Below the pieces are notes generated by a model that saw nothing but the letters and a program-made list of their open reading frames with translations, did not search any database and was not told the DNA's origin. A program made the position numbers and the translations under genes. Shown here piece after piece: positions 40,193 through 49,955 of a stretch of DNA of 64,000 bases. Source of the DNA: Streptomyces sp. ISL-100 (GTDB taxonomy: Bacteria; Actinomycetota; Actinomycetes; Streptomycetales; Streptomycetaceae); NCBI RefSeq assembly GCF_018614615.1, contig NZ_JAGGOK010000030.1, positions 1 to 64,000 of the forward strand. Reading direction: 5' to 3'. Positions within the stretch are counted from its first letter, which is position 1; each line of letters begins with the position of its first letter.

Positions 40193-41041
40193 CTAGCCCG
40201 TGAAGGCCGCCGCGTGTTCCCGCGCCCAGGCGGCGAAGGACCGGGCCGGGTGCCCGGTCAGCTCCTCGACGGTGCGGGTGAGCGGCACGGGGGAGCGGTC
40301 GTTGCGCGCCCAGTAGTCGAGGAGCGAATCCGCGAACGCCCCGGGGAGGTACTGCGCCATGGCGGCCTTCCAGGTCTCGCGGCTGACGGCGTTCACCTCG
40401 ATGTCCCGGCCCGCCGCGCGGCTCAGGGTCTCGATCTGCTCGGTGAAGGTGAGCGACTCGGGCCCGGTCAGTTCGTACGCCGCACCTTGCAGCCGGGGCG
40501 TGGTGAGGACCGCCAGCGCGGCCTCGGCGATGTCCGCCTCGTGGAGGGGGTCGGCGTGGCTGAAGGGGTACGGGAGGTCGATCGCGCCTCCGGACTTCAC
40601 GGCCCACGACCACTGGAGAGCGTTGGTGGCGAAGGCGCCGGGCCGCAGGAAGGTGGCGGTGATGGTGGTGGCGCCCGTGGCGGCGGTCAGGGCCTGTTCG
40701 ACGGCAAGGTGGGACGTGGCAATGGGATTGTCGGCGTCGGGAGCCAGGACGGAGTTGGAGGAGAGCAGCACGATGTGCTCGACGCCGGCTGCCGCGGCCG
40801 CCTCGGTGAAGGCGCCGATGTGGGACGGCTCGGCGTACAGGAAGACGGACTTGACCGAGTCGAGCGCCGCGGCGAAGGTCTCAGGTTTGCCGAGATGGCA
40901 CCGCACGGTGGCGACGCCGGGCGGCGGCTCCAGCTTTTCGGGTGCGGCGGAGGCGGCTCGTACGGCGACTCCGCGGGTGTGCAGGAGATCGACGAGGGCG
41001 GAGCCGACGCGGCCGCGGCTGCCGGTGACGAGGACGGTCAT
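40193..41041 (-). CDS. NmrA/SDR-type NAD(P)-binding protein
   Basis: A 282-residue atypical SDR. The N-terminal motif is VLVTGSRGRVGSALVDLL (TGxxGxxG type). Then comes SVFLYAEPSHIGAFTEAAAA and IVLLSSNSVLAPDADNPIA; LRPGAFATNALQW and a C-terminal substrate region follow. No canonical YxxxK is seen, so it may be an NmrA-like sensor or a reductase such as the QOR2/azoreductase-like group. GAGAGGAA lies upstream of ATG 41041. Confidence 0.85.
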   Translation of the reverse strand: MTVLVTGSRGRVGSALVDLLHTRGVAVRAASAAPEKLEPPPGVATVRCHLGKPETFAAALDSVKSVFLYAEPSHIGAFTEAAAAAGVEHIVLLSSNSVLAPDADNPIATSHLAVEQALTAATGATTITATFLRPGAFATNALQWSWAVKSGGAIDLPYPFSHADPLHEADIAEAALAVLTTPRLQGAAYELTGPESLTFTEQIETLSRAAGRDIEVNAVSRETWKAAMAQYLPGAFADSLLDYWARNDRSPVPLTRTVEELTGHPARSFAAWAREHAAAFTG

Positions 41042-41132
41042 GGGGTGGGTTCCTCTCGGGTTGCGCCTCTGTGTCGTACATACTTTTTGCGAAGAGGAGA
41101 GAAAGCCCCGCCGGCTGGGAATGTTCAGGCGG

Positions 41133-41372
41133 TCAAGGTCTGGCCCTCCGGTCCGACACCGGGGCGCGGTAGAGGTCGTCCAGCTCCGCCCAGGATTCCC
41201 TGATGATGCACTCGGTGACTGCCATCAGGTCGAGTTCCGCGAGCCGTGCGGCGCTCTGCGAGTACGGCGGCGGGGCCGGGTGCTTCCGCCGCCACCAGCA
41301 GGAACACGCGGCATAGATGCCACTGGCGCACAACAGGGCAGGTATGGCCAGGGCAGCCAGAACGTCGCCCAC
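41133..41372 (-). CDS. Small membrane-anchored hypothetical protein
   Basis: A 79-residue protein with an N-terminal membrane helix (VLAALAIPALLCASGIYAAC), a basic CWWRRKHP stretch and a hydrophilic helical tail ESWAELDDLYRAP. AAGGAGG 8 nt upstream of GTG 41372 supports it as a real gene. Function unknown. Confidence 0.65.
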   Translation of the reverse strand: MGDVLAALAIPALLCASGIYAACSCWWRRKHPAPPPYSQSAARLAELDLMAVTECIIRESWAELDDLYRAPVSDRRARP

Positions 41373-41482
41373 GGCGGGCCTCCTTCAGCGTCGATGCCCA
41401 TTGCATCGGCACGCCGAAGAGACTGCTGAAGATCATAATCCGGACATGACCGGGCCGACCTTTGATCGAGAAGTCACACTCT

Positions 41483-41522
41483 CGGGTCGGGTCGGGTCGG
41501 GTCGGGTCGGTCGGGTCGGGTT
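41483..41522. repeat. GGTCG microsatellite
   Basis: Seven GGTCG-type pentamer units in tandem, one truncated, lie just past the stop of the next minus-strand gene. Simple-sequence slippage product; no function inferred. Confidence 0.85.
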
Positions 41523-41532
41523 GGGGGGAGCG

Positions 41533-42159
41533 TCAGGGCCAGACCAGGCAGTACGGCTGGTGGCCCGCCTCGTGCAGGCGGTGGCTGAAGTCCTGCCATT
41601 CGTGGAGCAATTGGTAGACGTTGAACGCGTCGCGCGGCCCGCCGCGGTCCGGAACCGTGGACCAGATGAAGGCGGCCGCGCCCACCGACTCCTCGCCGAT
41701 GCCGCGCAGCGGGTCGACGACCGTCATGGGGAGCTTGACCACTGCGTAATCGGGGTGGAGTACGACCAGTTCGAGCGGCGGCACCTTGTGCAGGGGTATG
41801 CCCTCGATACCGGTCAGGACCATCGCCGCCACCGTCTCCGGCTTGATCTTCGTGAACATGCCGCCCATGCCGAGCTCGTCGCCGCCCAGCTCCTCCGGCC
41901 GCATCGAGATGGGCACGCGGGCAGCGGTGGCTCCGTTCGGAGCGCCGAAGTACTTGTAGGTCACCCCCACCCGGCCACTCCTGTTTCCCGTGTCCGCGAT
42001 CGCCTCGCGCTCCCGCTCCCGAGCCTGCTCGCGCTCACGCCGATGCCGGCCGCGCTGGGCCCGTTCAGGACCCAGGTCGTCGGTCCCCTCGCCCACTCCG
42101 CCACCGCGATGCATATCTCCACCCGACCACTCGCGGCCACAGCCGCGCAACCCGATCAT
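41533..42159 (-). CDS. Conserved hypothetical protein
   Basis: A protein of about 208 residues. The N-terminal 70 are Arg/Gly/Glu-rich and poorly ordered. The conserved-looking part runs from VGVTYKYFGAPNGATAARVP through MFTKIKPETVAAMVLTGIEG and VVLHPDYAVVKLPMTVVDPL to the C-terminal WQDFSHRLHEAGHQPYCLVW. I recognise no family. The start is uncertain: ATG 42159 has GGGGAGG 11 nt upstream, but the frame extends further. Divergent from hemL. Confidence 0.6.
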   Translation of the reverse strand: MIGLRGCGREWSGGDMHRGGGVGEGTDDLGPERAQRGRHRREREQAREREREAIADTGNRSGRVGVTYKYFGAPNGATAARVPISMRPEELGGDELGMGGMFTKIKPETVAAMVLTGIEGIPLHKVPPLELVVLHPDYAVVKLPMTVVDPLRGIGEESVGAAAFIWSTVPDRGGPRDAFNVYQLLHEWQDFSHRLHEAGHQPYCLVWP

Positions 42160-42230
42160 CGTGTCAGTGACCTCCCCCACGCCCGTGCGGTGAAACACCT
42201 GTCCGCAAGACCGTCGGAGCCTCTGACACC

Positions 42231-43547
42231 ATGGCTTGTGTGAGCTTCCCCTATGACGCCCCAGTTTCGCAGACGCTTTTCGACCGCGCGTCCCTCGTGA
42301 CGCCCGGCGGCGTGAACTCTCCGGTCCGCGCATTCCGTGCCGTGGGCGGTACGCCCCGGTTCATGGTGTCCGGTACCGGTCCGTACCTCACCGACGCCGA
42401 CGGCCGCGAGTACGTCGACCTCGTGTGCTCGTGGGGGCCGATGATCCTCGGCCACTCCCACCCCGAAGTAATCGCCGCAGTTCAGGAGGCTGTCGCCCGC
42501 GGCACCTCCTTCGGTACGCCCGGTGAGGGCGAGGTCGCGCTCGCCGAGGAAATCGTCGCCCGGATCGCGCCGGTCGAGCAGGTACGGCTCGTCTCAAGCG
42601 GCACAGAGGCGACGATGTCGGCCATCCGTCTCGCCCGCGGCTTCACCGGCCGGGCGAAGGTCGTGAAGTTCGCCGGCTGCTACCACGGGCATGTCGACGC
42701 GCTGCTCGCCGCCGCCGGGTCCGGCCTCGCGACCTTCGCGCTGCCCGACACGCCCGGCGTGACGGGCGCGCAGGCCGGCGACACGATCGTTCTGCCGTAC
42801 AACGATCTCGACGCCGTACGGGCCGCCTTCGTCGCCCACCCCGGCGAGATCGCCTGCGTCATCACCGAGGCATCGCCCGGCAACATGGGCGTCGTCCCGC
42901 CGGGTGAGGGGTTCAATGCCGGGCTCAAGGCGCTGTGCCAGGCCGACGGCGCTCTCTACATCTCCGACGAGGTCATGACCGGCTTCCGCACGTCGAAGGC
43001 CGGCTGGTACGGCGTCGACGGCGTCGCGCCCGACCTCATGACCTTCGGCAAGGTCATGGGCGGCGGCTTCCCGGCCGCGGCCTTCGGTGGACGTAAGGAC
43101 GTCATGGCGCACCTCGCGCCCGCCGGCCCCGTCTACCAGGCGGGCACCCTCTCCGGGAACCCGGTCGCGACCGCCGCCGGGCTCGCGCAGCTGCGGCTGC
43201 TCGACGACGCGGCGTACGCCATGCTCGACGCGGTGTCGCGGGAGATCCAGGAGCTCGTCACCCTGGCGCTCACCAAGGAAGGCGTCGCGCACCGGCTCCA
43301 GACGGCCAGCAACATGTTCTCGGTCTTCTTCACGGCCGACGAGGTGCGGAACTACGACGACGCGCGCAAGCAGGAAGCTTTCCGCTTCAACGCCTTCTTC
43401 CACTCGATGCTCGCCGACGGCGTCTACCTGCCGCCCTCCGCCTTCGAGTCGTGGTTCGTCTCCACCGCCCACGACGCACGGGCCGTCGAGCGCATCGCCG
43501 CCGCGCTGCCCGCCGCCGCCCGTGCCGCAGCGGAGGCGACGGCATGA
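42231..43547 (+). CDS. hemL: Glutamate-1-semialdehyde 2,1-aminomutase
   Basis: A 438-residue PLP enzyme converting glutamate-1-semialdehyde to 5-aminolevulinate, the step after Hem[50 protein letters not shown] and [17 protein letters not shown] (PLP-binding Lys, about residue 267) are diagnostic. It lies about 23 kb from hemB and starts a second cluster. Start: ATG 42231 has GGAG 11 nt upstream; in-frame GTG 42240 ([11 protein letters not shown]) is a good alternative. Its stop overlaps the next start (ATGA). Confidence 0.95.
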   Translation: MACVSFPYDAPVSQTLFDRASLVTPGGVNSPVRAFRAVGGTPRFMVSGTGPYLTDADGREYVDLVCSWGPMILGHSHPEVIAAVQEAVARGTSFGTPGEGEVALAEEIVARIAPVEQVRLVSSGTEATMSAIRLARGFTGRAKVVKFAGCYHGHVDALLAAAGSGLATFALPDTPGVTGAQAGDTIVLPYNDLDAVRAAFVAHPGEIACVITEASPGNMGVVPPGEGFNAGLKALCQADGALYISDEVMTGFRTSKAGWYGVDGVAPDLMTFGKVMGGGFPAAAFGGRKDVMAHLAPAGPVYQAGTLSGNPVATAAGLAQLRLLDDAAYAMLDAVSREIQELVTLALTKEGVAHRLQTASNMFSVFFTADEVRNYDDARKQEAFRFNAFFHSMLADGVYLPPSAFESWFVSTAHDARAVERIAAALPAAARAAAEATA

Positions 43548-44218
43548 GCGAGACCACCGTCGTCCACGTGGTGCGGCACGGCGAAGTGCACAATCCGGAC
43601 GGGGTCCTGTACGGGCGCCGGACCGGGTACCACCTCTCCGAGCTCGGGCGGCAGATGGCCGACCGGGTCGCCGAGCACCTCGCCGGGCGGGACATCGCGT
43701 ACGTCGTCTCGTCGCCGCTGGAGCGCGCCCAGGAGACCGCGACGCCGATCGCCAAGTCGCACGGGCTGGACCTGGCCACCGACGACCGGCTGATCGAGGC
43801 CGCCAACGTCTTCGAGGGCAAGACCTTCGGAGTCGGGGACGGCGCGCTGCGCAGGCCCGCGAACTGGAAGCACCTGACGAATCCGTTCCAGCCGTCGTGG
43901 GGCGAGCCGTACATCGAGCAGGTCGTACGGATGATGGGCGCCCTGAACGCGGCGCGCGACGCGGCGCGTGGGCACGAGGCGGTCGCCGTAAGCCATCAGC
44001 TGCCGATCTGGACCCTGCGCAGCTTCGTCGAGCGGCGGCGGCTGTGGCACGACCCGCGGAAGCGGCAGTGCACGCTCGCCTCGCTCACGTCGTTCACGTT
44101 CGAGGGCGACAAGATCGTGTCGGTCATCTACAGCGAGCCGGCCCGCGATCTTGTGCCGGCGCATCTGCTGGCCGGCGCCAAGCCCGTAAAGGGCAAAGCG
44201 AAGGCATTCGGCGCGTAA
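43544..44218 (+). CDS. Histidine phosphatase family protein
   Basis: A 224-residue phosphoglycerate-mutase-like phosphatase. The catalytic RHG is [20 protein letters not shown] (His about 12). [15 protein letters not shown] is the second active-site block, [10 protein letters not shown] contains an acidic residue in the general-acid position, and [15 protein letters not shown] has the second catalytic His. The 4-bp overlap with hemL indicates translational coupling, an arrangement conserved upstream of the cytochrome c maturation genes. Confidence 0.92.
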   Translation: MSETTVVHVVRHGEVHNPDGVLYGRRTGYHLSELGRQMADRVAEHLAGRDIAYVVSSPLERAQETATPIAKSHGLDLATDDRLIEAANVFEGKTFGVGDGALRRPANWKHLTNPFQPSWGEPYIEQVVRMMGALNAARDAARGHEAVAVSHQLPIWTLRSFVERRRLWHDPRKRQCTLASLTSFTFEGDKIVSVIYSEPARDLVPAHLLAGAKPVKGKAKAFGA

Positions 44219-44358
44219 TATCCCCGCTTTCCGGCCACTCCTGGCAAAAATGTGCCGGTTCGCCGGAACCCGTTTCCGCACCACCGCCTCTTACCCGGTG
44301 TCCGTTTGTATGACCGGCGGACGTCAACGGGGACGACAAGCGCGGATGGGGCGACGGT

Positions 44359-45615
44359 ATGCGGGACATGAGTCGAAGGGGTCTGCTCGGAGTGGGACTG
44401 GGAGCAGCGGCCGCGGTCGGCATAGCCGGCTGCGGCCCGTCCGGTTCGACGGAGTCGGGTGCGGGCCGCACCGGCGGCGGCAAGGGCGGCGGTGAAGGCG
44501 GCGGCACCCCGTCGCCCACCAAAACCGGTGATGACGTACGCCTGATAGGTGACGGCTCGACCGCCGACACCGGCAAGCAGCCGAACCAGCCGGACAAGCC
44601 TGTCCCGCTCCAGCCCGGAGAGACCCCGCCGCAGTTCGTGATCTTCTCCTGGGACGGCGCGGGCGAGGTCGGCAACGGCCTGTTCCCGCGCTTCCTCAAG
44701 CTCGCCAAGGACCACGACGCGGCGATGACCTTCTTCCTCTCCGGGCTCTACGTCCTGCCCGAGTCGAAGAAGAGCCTCTACAAGCCGCCGAACAACCGCG
44801 TCGGCGCCTCCGACATCGGCTACCTCACCGACGAGCACATCAAGGACACGCTCAAGTACGTCCGCCAGGCCTGGCTCGAAGGCCACGAGATAGGCACCCA
44901 TTTCAACGGCCACTTCTGCGCCGGATCCGGCTCTGTCGGCAACTGGACGCCCGCCCAGTGGGAGAACGAGACCGCCCAGGCCAAGGCGTTCGTCACCGAG
45001 TGGAAGACCAACAGCGGGTGGACCGACCTCGATCCGCTGCCCTTCGACTACGAGAAGGAACTCGTCGGCGGCCGCACCCCCTGCCTCCTCGGCCAGGACA
45101 ACCTGCTCCCGACCGCGAAGAAGCTCGGCTGGCGCTACGACGCGAGCTCGCCCGGCGGCCGCCAGATGTGGCCCGCCAAGCGCGAGGGCCTGTGGGACCT
45201 GCCGCTCCAGGCGATGCCGTTCCCGGGCCATTCCTTCGAGGTGCTCTCGATGGACTACAACATCCTTGCCAACCAGTCGAAGAATTCGACTCAGGGCATG
45301 CCGTCGCGCTACCCCGGCTGGAAGAAGCAGGCCACCGAGGCTTATCTCTCCGGTTTCCGGCGGGCGTACGAGAGCAATCGCGCGCCCTTCTACATAGGCA
45401 ACCACTTCGAGCAGTGGAACGGCGGAATCTACATGGACGCCGTCGAGGACGCGCTCAAGGGCATGGCGGGCAAGAAGGACGTACGCCTGGTGTCCTTCCG
45501 GCAGTTCTGCAACTGGCTCGACGTACAGGACCCGAAGGTGCTCGCCAAGCTGCGTTCCCTCGAAGTCGGACAGTCTCCGGCGGGTGGCTGGAAGTCTTTC
45601 CTTAAGGCGTCTTGA
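44359..45615 (+). CDS. Secreted polysaccharide-deacetylase-like lipoprotein
   Basis: A 418-residue exported protein. The signal carries a twin-arginine-like MSRRGLLGVGLGAAAAVGIA and lipobox AGC (about residue 25). A Gly/Pro/Thr linker leads to a NodB-like deacetylase fold: FVIFSWDGAGEVGNG (metal Asp), GHEIGTHFNGHFC (His pair) and LPTAKKLGWRYDAS. Several NodB motifs are altered, so activity is uncertain. ATG 44368 (MSRRGLL) is an alternative start. It probably acts on cell-wall or other extracellular glycans. Confidence 0.82.
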   Translation: MRDMSRRGLLGVGLGAAAAVGIAGCGPSGSTESGAGRTGGGKGGGEGGGTPSPTKTGDDVRLIGDGSTADTGKQPNQPDKPVPLQPGETPPQFVIFSWDGAGEVGNGLFPRFLKLAKDHDAAMTFFLSGLYVLPESKKSLYKPPNNRVGASDIGYLTDEHIKDTLKYVRQAWLEGHEIGTHFNGHFCAGSGSVGNWTPAQWENETAQAKAFVTEWKTNSGWTDLDPLPFDYEKELVGGRTPCLLGQDNLLPTAKKLGWRYDASSPGGRQMWPAKREGLWDLPLQAMPFPGHSFEVLSMDYNILANQSKNSTQGMPSRYPGWKKQATEAYLSGFRRAYESNRAPFYIGNHFEQWNGGIYMDAVEDALKGMAGKKDVRLVSFRQFCNWLDVQDPKVLAKLRSLEVGQSPAGGWKSFLKAS

Positions 45616-45682
45616 CAAGGGGCTTTACGGGCACCAAGGGGGGCGCGGAAGATCTCTGGAACGCTCATGCGAAACTTTTCAC

Positions 45683-46306
45683 ATGAGCCTCAGCCGCGCC
45701 CCCCGCCGCCGCTCGAACCGCACCCGCCGCGCAGTGTCGGCGGGCGCCGTCGTGATCGCAGGCGCACTCACGCTCTCCGCGTGCGGAGGCGACGGCAGTA
45801 CGTCGTCGGGCTCGGGCGGCACGAACTTCGTGACCAGCAGCGCGGGCATCTCCACCGTCGCCAGGGGTGAGCGGCAGGACGCCCCCAAGCTCGACGGCAC
45901 GACCCTCCAGGGCGAAAAGCTCGACGTCGACGACTTCAAGGGCAAGGTCGTCGTCATGAACGTCTGGGGTTCGTGGTGCCCGCCCTGCCGGGCGGAGGCT
46001 CCGCATTTCGCGAAGGTCGCCAAGGAGACGAAGGACAAGGGCGTCGAGTTCGTCGGGATCAACACGCGCGACAACTCCACGCAGCCGGCGATCAAGTTCG
46101 AAGAGGATTACGGCGTCGCGTATCCCAGCTTCTACGACCCGATCGGCAAGCTGATTCTCCGCTTTCCCAAGGGAAGTCTGAATCCGCAGGGCGTTCCGTC
46201 AACGATCGTGATCGACCGCGAAGGGAAGATCGCGGCGCGCTCGCTGACCGCCCTCAGCGAGAAGAAGCTGCGCCGGATGATCGACCCGCTGATCGCGGAG
46301 AAGTGA
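45683..46306 (+). CDS. resA: TlpA/ResA-family thiol:disulfide oxidoreductase
   Basis: A 207-residue lipoprotein thioredoxin. The signal peptide ends at LTLSAC (Cys about 29). The thioredoxin fold has VVMNVWGSWCPPCRAEAPHF with the C-P-P-C redox pair (about 100-103) and the cis-Pro loop GVPSTIVID. It acts outside the membrane to reduce apocytochrome c cysteines before haem attachment, fed with electrons by CcdA, encoded next. The stop is 4 bp before the ccdA start. Confidence 0.93.
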   Translation: MSLSRAPRRRSNRTRRAVSAGAVVIAGALTLSACGGDGSTSSGSGGTNFVTSSAGISTVARGERQDAPKLDGTTLQGEKLDVDDFKGKVVVMNVWGSWCPPCRAEAPHFAKVAKETKDKGVEFVGINTRDNSTQPAIKFEEDYGVAYPSFYDPIGKLILRFPKGSLNPQGVPSTIVIDREGKIAARSLTALSEKKLRRMIDPLIAEK

Positions 46307-46310
46307 CCAA

Positions 46311-47078
46311 GTGAGCTTTCTCGCCGCCGCGATCACCGACCCGAACCCGACGGTTCTGAGCGGTGCCCTGATACTCGCCCTGCCGATCGCCGTCGCTGCC
46401 GGTCTCGTCTCGTTCTTCTCGCCGTGCGTGCTGCCGCTCGTACCCGGCTATCTGTCGTACGTCACGGGAATCAGCGGCACCGACCTGGCGGAGGCCAAGC
46501 GCGGCCGCATGGTCGTGGGCGCCTCGCTCTTCGTGCTCGGCTTCACCGCCGTCTTCGTCTCGACCGGGGCGCTCTTCGGTTACTTCGGCAACACGCTCCA
46601 GGAGTACCAGCAGACCCTCTCCAGGGTGCTGGGCGGCCTGATGATCCTCATGGGCGTCTTCTTCATGGGGCTGTTGCCCTGGATCACCCAGCGTGAATTC
46701 CGCATCCACAAGCGGCCGACGGCCGGTCTCGCGGGCGCGCCCGTCCTGGGGGCTCTCTTCGGCATCGGCTGGGCGCCGTGCACGGGCCCGACGCTCGGCG
46801 CCGTCCAGACCCTCGCGTTCAACGAGGCGAGCGCGGGGCGCGGGGCCATACTGACCGTCGCGTACTGCCTCGGCCTGGGGGTGCCCTTCGTGCTCGCCGC
46901 GATGGCTTTCCGGCGGGCGCTCGGTGCGTTCGCCTGGGTCAAGAAGCACTACGTCTGGGTGATGCGCATCGGCGGTCTGATGATGATCGTGACCGGCCTC
47001 CTGCTCGTGACAGGGATCTGGAACGGCATCATTCAGGACATGCAGGGCTGGACGAACAGCTTCACGGTGGGGATCTGA
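46311..47078 (+). CDS. ccdA: Cytochrome c biogenesis protein CcdA
   Basis: A 255-residue integral membrane protein with six hydrophobic segments. Redox cysteines lie in SFFSPCVLPLVPGYLSYV (helix 1) and IGWAPCTGPTLGAV (helix 4), with their adjacent prolines. It passes electrons from cytoplasmic thioredoxin to the extracytoplasmic ResA-like protein. Start GTG 46311 has GGAG 9 nt upstream. Part of the resA-ccdA-resB-ccsB operon. Confidence 0.95.
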   Translation: MSFLAAAITDPNPTVLSGALILALPIAVAAGLVSFFSPCVLPLVPGYLSYVTGISGTDLAEAKRGRMVVGASLFVLGFTAVFVSTGALFGYFGNTLQEYQQTLSRVLGGLMILMGVFFMGLLPWITQREFRIHKRPTAGLAGAPVLGALFGIGWAPCTGPTLGAVQTLAFNEASAGRGAILTVAYCLGLGVPFVLAAMAFRRALGAFAWVKKHYVWVMRIGGLMMIVTGLLLVTGIWNGIIQDMQGWTNSFTVGI

Positions 47079-47083
47079 GTTCC

Positions 47084-48832
47084 ATGAGCAAGACCGAGAC
47101 GGACGAGGCGGCCGCGACCGCCGCCGAGGAGAGCGAGCTCGGCGAAGCCGGCGCCCAGCTCTCCACCGCCCCCCAGGAACGGTCGGTCCCCGGCTCCTTC
47201 GGCGGCGTGATGCAGCCCGGCGCGGCCGGCCGGATCGCCTGGGCCTGGCGCGAGACGACGGGCTGGGTGCGCTGGTTCTGGCGGCAGCTGACGTCGATGC
47301 GGGTCGCGCTGATCCTGCTTTTCCTGCTCTCCCTGGGCGCGATCCCCGGCTCGCTCGTCCCGCAGACCGGCGTGGACGAGACGAAGGTCGAGGAATTCAG
47401 GGCGGCGCACGAGACGCTCGCGCCGATCTACGACGACCTCGGGCTCTTCAACGTCTACAGCTCGGTGTGGTTCTCCGCGATCTACATCCTTCTCTTCGTC
47501 TCGCTCATCGGCTGCATCGTGCCCCGCACCTGGCAGTTCGTGGGCCAGCTCCGCAGCCGCCCGCCGGGCGCGCCGGGCCGCCTGACGCGACTTCCGGCGT
47601 ACACGACCTGGCGTACGGAAACGGATCCCGAGCAGGTCCGCGCGGCCGCGCTGGCTATGCTGAAACAGCGCCGCTTCCGGTCGCACACCGTCGGGGACGC
47701 GGTCGCCGCCGAGAAGGGCTATCTGCGCGAGGCCGGGAACCTCATGTTCCACATCGCGCTCATCGTGATGCTCGTGTCCTTCGCCACCGGGCAGCTCTTC
47801 AAGTCCGAGGGCGGCAAGCTGGTCGTCGAGGGCGGCGGCTTCGCCAACACCCTGACGCAGTACGACGACTTCAAGTCCGGGTCGCTCTTCGACCGGGACC
47901 ACGACCTGGCGCCGTTCAGCTTCAAGCTGGACAAGTTCGTCGGGACGTACGAGCGCTCCGGTCCCCAGCGCGGCACACCCCGTACGTACGAGGCCCATGT
48001 GACGTACGCCAAGGGTGCGGACGGCGCCGAGAAGAAGGCCAAGATCGAGGTGAACGAGCCGCTGGAGGTCGACGGCTCGAAGGTCTACCTCATCGGCCAC
48101 GGGTACGCGCCGGTCGTCACCGTCAGGGACGGCAGGGGCAAGGAAGTCTTCAAGGACGCGGTGCCGCTGCTGCCCATGGACTCCAACGTCACCTCGTCCG
48201 GCGCGATCAAGGTGATGGACGGCTACCGCGACAAGAACGGCAAGAAGGAGCAGCTGGGCTTCGCCGCGTTCTTCGTGCCGACGTTCGCGGGCGCGGGCAA
48301 GGGCACGATGCTCTCCCAGTACCCGGGTCTGGACTTCCCCGTCCTCGCGCTCAACGCGTACCACGGCAGCCTCGGCGTGAACGCGGGCCTGCCGCAGAAC
48401 GTGTACCAGCTCGACAAGCGCAAGATGAAGGAATTCAAGGACGACCAGGGCGCCATGCTCAAGCAGCGGCTGCTGCCGGGCGAAACCATGAAGCTGCCGA
48501 ACGGCGCGGGCTCCATCACGTTCGAGAAGGACGTGAAGCAGTGGGCGACCTTCCAGATCTCGCAGCAGCCCGGCAATGTACCCGCGCTGGCGGGAGCCAT
48601 CGCCGCGATCGCGGGACTCGCCGGATCGCTGTTCATCCAGCGCCGCCGTGTGTGGGTCCGGGCGGTACGGGGTGAGGACGGCGTCACCGTCGTCGAGATG
48701 GCCGGACTCGGCCGCAGCGAGTCCTCGAAGCTCCCCGAGGAACTGGCCGACCTGGCCGCAACGCTCAATTCACAGGCGCCGACGGCACCTGATCCCGCTG
48801 AACCTGCACCTGTCGAAGGAGTCCGCGCGTGA
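47084..48832 (+). CDS. resB: Cytochrome c biogenesis protein ResB
   Basis: A 582-residue ResB. An N-terminal cytoplasmic tail of 60 residues is followed by membrane segments (VALILLFLLSLGAIPGSLVP; AIYILLFVSLIGCIVPRTW; MFHIALIVMLVSFATGQLF), a large extracytoplasmic domain, and a last helix (PALAGAIAAIAGLAGSLFIQ). It forms the system II haem-export and cytochrome c synthetase complex with CcsB/ResC. ATG 47084. GTGA overlap with ccsB. Confidence 0.95.
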   Translation: MSKTETDEAAATAAEESELGEAGAQLSTAPQERSVPGSFGGVMQPGAAGRIAWAWRETTGWVRWFWRQLTSMRVALILLFLLSLGAIPGSLVPQTGVDETKVEEFRAAHETLAPIYDDLGLFNVYSSVWFSAIYILLFVSLIGCIVPRTWQFVGQLRSRPPGAPGRLTRLPAYTTWRTETDPEQVRAAALAMLKQRRFRSHTVGDAVAAEKGYLREAGNLMFHIALIVMLVSFATGQLFKSEGGKLVVEGGGFANTLTQYDDFKSGSLFDRDHDLAPFSFKLDKFVGTYERSGPQRGTPRTYEAHVTYAKGADGAEKKAKIEVNEPLEVDGSKVYLIGHGYAPVVTVRDGRGKEVFKDAVPLLPMDSNVTSSGAIKVMDGYRDKNGKKEQLGFAAFFVPTFAGAGKGTMLSQYPGLDFPVLALNAYHGSLGVNAGLPQNVYQLDKRKMKEFKDDQGAMLKQRLLPGETMKLPNGAGSITFEKDVKQWATFQISQQPGNVPALAGAIAAIAGLAGSLFIQRRRVWVRAVRGEDGVTVVEMAGLGRSESSKLPEELADLAATLNSQAPTAPDPAEPAPVEGVRA

Positions 48833-49902
48833 ATCTCGCGGCCGCAACCAACGAGAACCTCGCCAACATCAGCAACGTGCTGATCTATTCGTCGATGGCC
48901 GTCTACACCCTGGCCTTCCTCGCGTACATCGCCGAGTGGGTCTTCGGCAGCCGCAGCAAGGTCGGCCGTACGGCCGCCGCGCTGACCGGCGACGCCGCGG
49001 TGGCCCCATCGGTGACGGTGCGGTCCGGCGGCTCCACTGCCGTCCTCGACAAGCCCAAGATCGTTACCCGCTCGGCCGCCGGCACCCGCGACGTTCCGGA
49101 CGGTCCCGGCGCGGCGGGCGGCACGGAGAAGGGCGACCTCTACGGACGCGTCGCCATCTCCCTCACCACCCTCGCCTTCCTCGTCGAGGCGGGCGGCGTG
49201 GTGGCCCGCGCCCTGTCGGTGCAGCGCGCGCCCTGGGGCAACATGTACGAGTTCTCGATCACCTTCTCCACGGTGGTCGTCGGCGTCTATCTCGCGATCC
49301 TGGCCGCGAAGAAGAACGTCCGGTGGGCCGGACTGCCGCTGGTCACGACGGTGCTGCTGGACCTCGGTATCGCCACCAAGTGGCTCTACACCGACAGCGA
49401 CCAGCTGGTTCCGGCGCTGGACTCGTACTGGCTGTGGATCCACGTCTCCACCGCGATCTTCTGCGGTGCGGTGTTCTACCTCGGCGCGGTCGGCACGTTG
49501 CTCTACCTCTTCCGTGACTCGTACGAGGAGAAGCTCGCCGGCGGCGGCGAGCCGGGCGTCTTCGCGACCTCCGTCATGGAGCGCCTCCCGTCGGCCGCCT
49601 CGCTCGACAAGTTCGCGTACCGCGTGAACGCCGCCGTCTTCCCGCTGTGGACGTTCACGATCATCGCGGGCGCGATCTGGGCGGGCGACGCGTGGGGCCG
49701 CTACTGGGGCTGGGACCCCAAGGAGGTCTGGTCCTTCATCACCTGGGTCGTGTACGCCTGCTACCTGCACGCACGCGCGACGGCGGGCTGGAAGGGCCGC
49801 AAGGCCGCCTACCTGGCGCTGTTCGCGTTCGGCTGCTGGCTGTGGAACTACTACGGCGTGAACATCTTCCTCAGCGGCAAGCACTCGTACGCGGGCGTCT
49901 GA
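48829..49902 (+). CDS. ccsB: Cytochrome c biogenesis protein CcsB (ResC)
   Basis: A 357-residue polytopic membrane protein of the haem-handling family. The tryptophan-rich WWD-like domain GDAWGRYWGWDPKEVWSFIT (about 283-302) binds haem. NMYEFSITFS, a conserved histidine in YLHARATAGW and WLWNYYGVNIFL complete the C-terminal signature. With ResB it transports haem across the membrane and attaches it to apocytochromes. GTG start overlaps the resB stop. Last gene of the cluster. Confidence 0.95.
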   Translation: MNLAAATNENLANISNVLIYSSMAVYTLAFLAYIAEWVFGSRSKVGRTAAALTGDAAVAPSVTVRSGGSTAVLDKPKIVTRSAAGTRDVPDGPGAAGGTEKGDLYGRVAISLTTLAFLVEAGGVVARALSVQRAPWGNMYEFSITFSTVVVGVYLAILAAKKNVRWAGLPLVTTVLLDLGIATKWLYTDSDQLVPALDSYWLWIHVSTAIFCGAVFYLGAVGTLLYLFRDSYEEKLAGGGEPGVFATSVMERLPSAASLDKFAYRVNAAVFPLWTFTIIAGAIWAGDAWGRYWGWDPKEVWSFITWVVYACYLHARATAGWKGRKAAYLALFAFGCWLWNYYGVNIFLSGKHSYAGV

Positions 49903-49955
49903 GACTCTCCTGCGCAGCGGGTGCGAAAGCCCGGCCACGGGGTGAGGCTGGAGCC

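Noticed and set aside
41483..41522. GGTCG repeat array as a CRISPR or regulatory array
   Set aside because: Pure pentamer microsatellite without spacers; simple slippage explains it.
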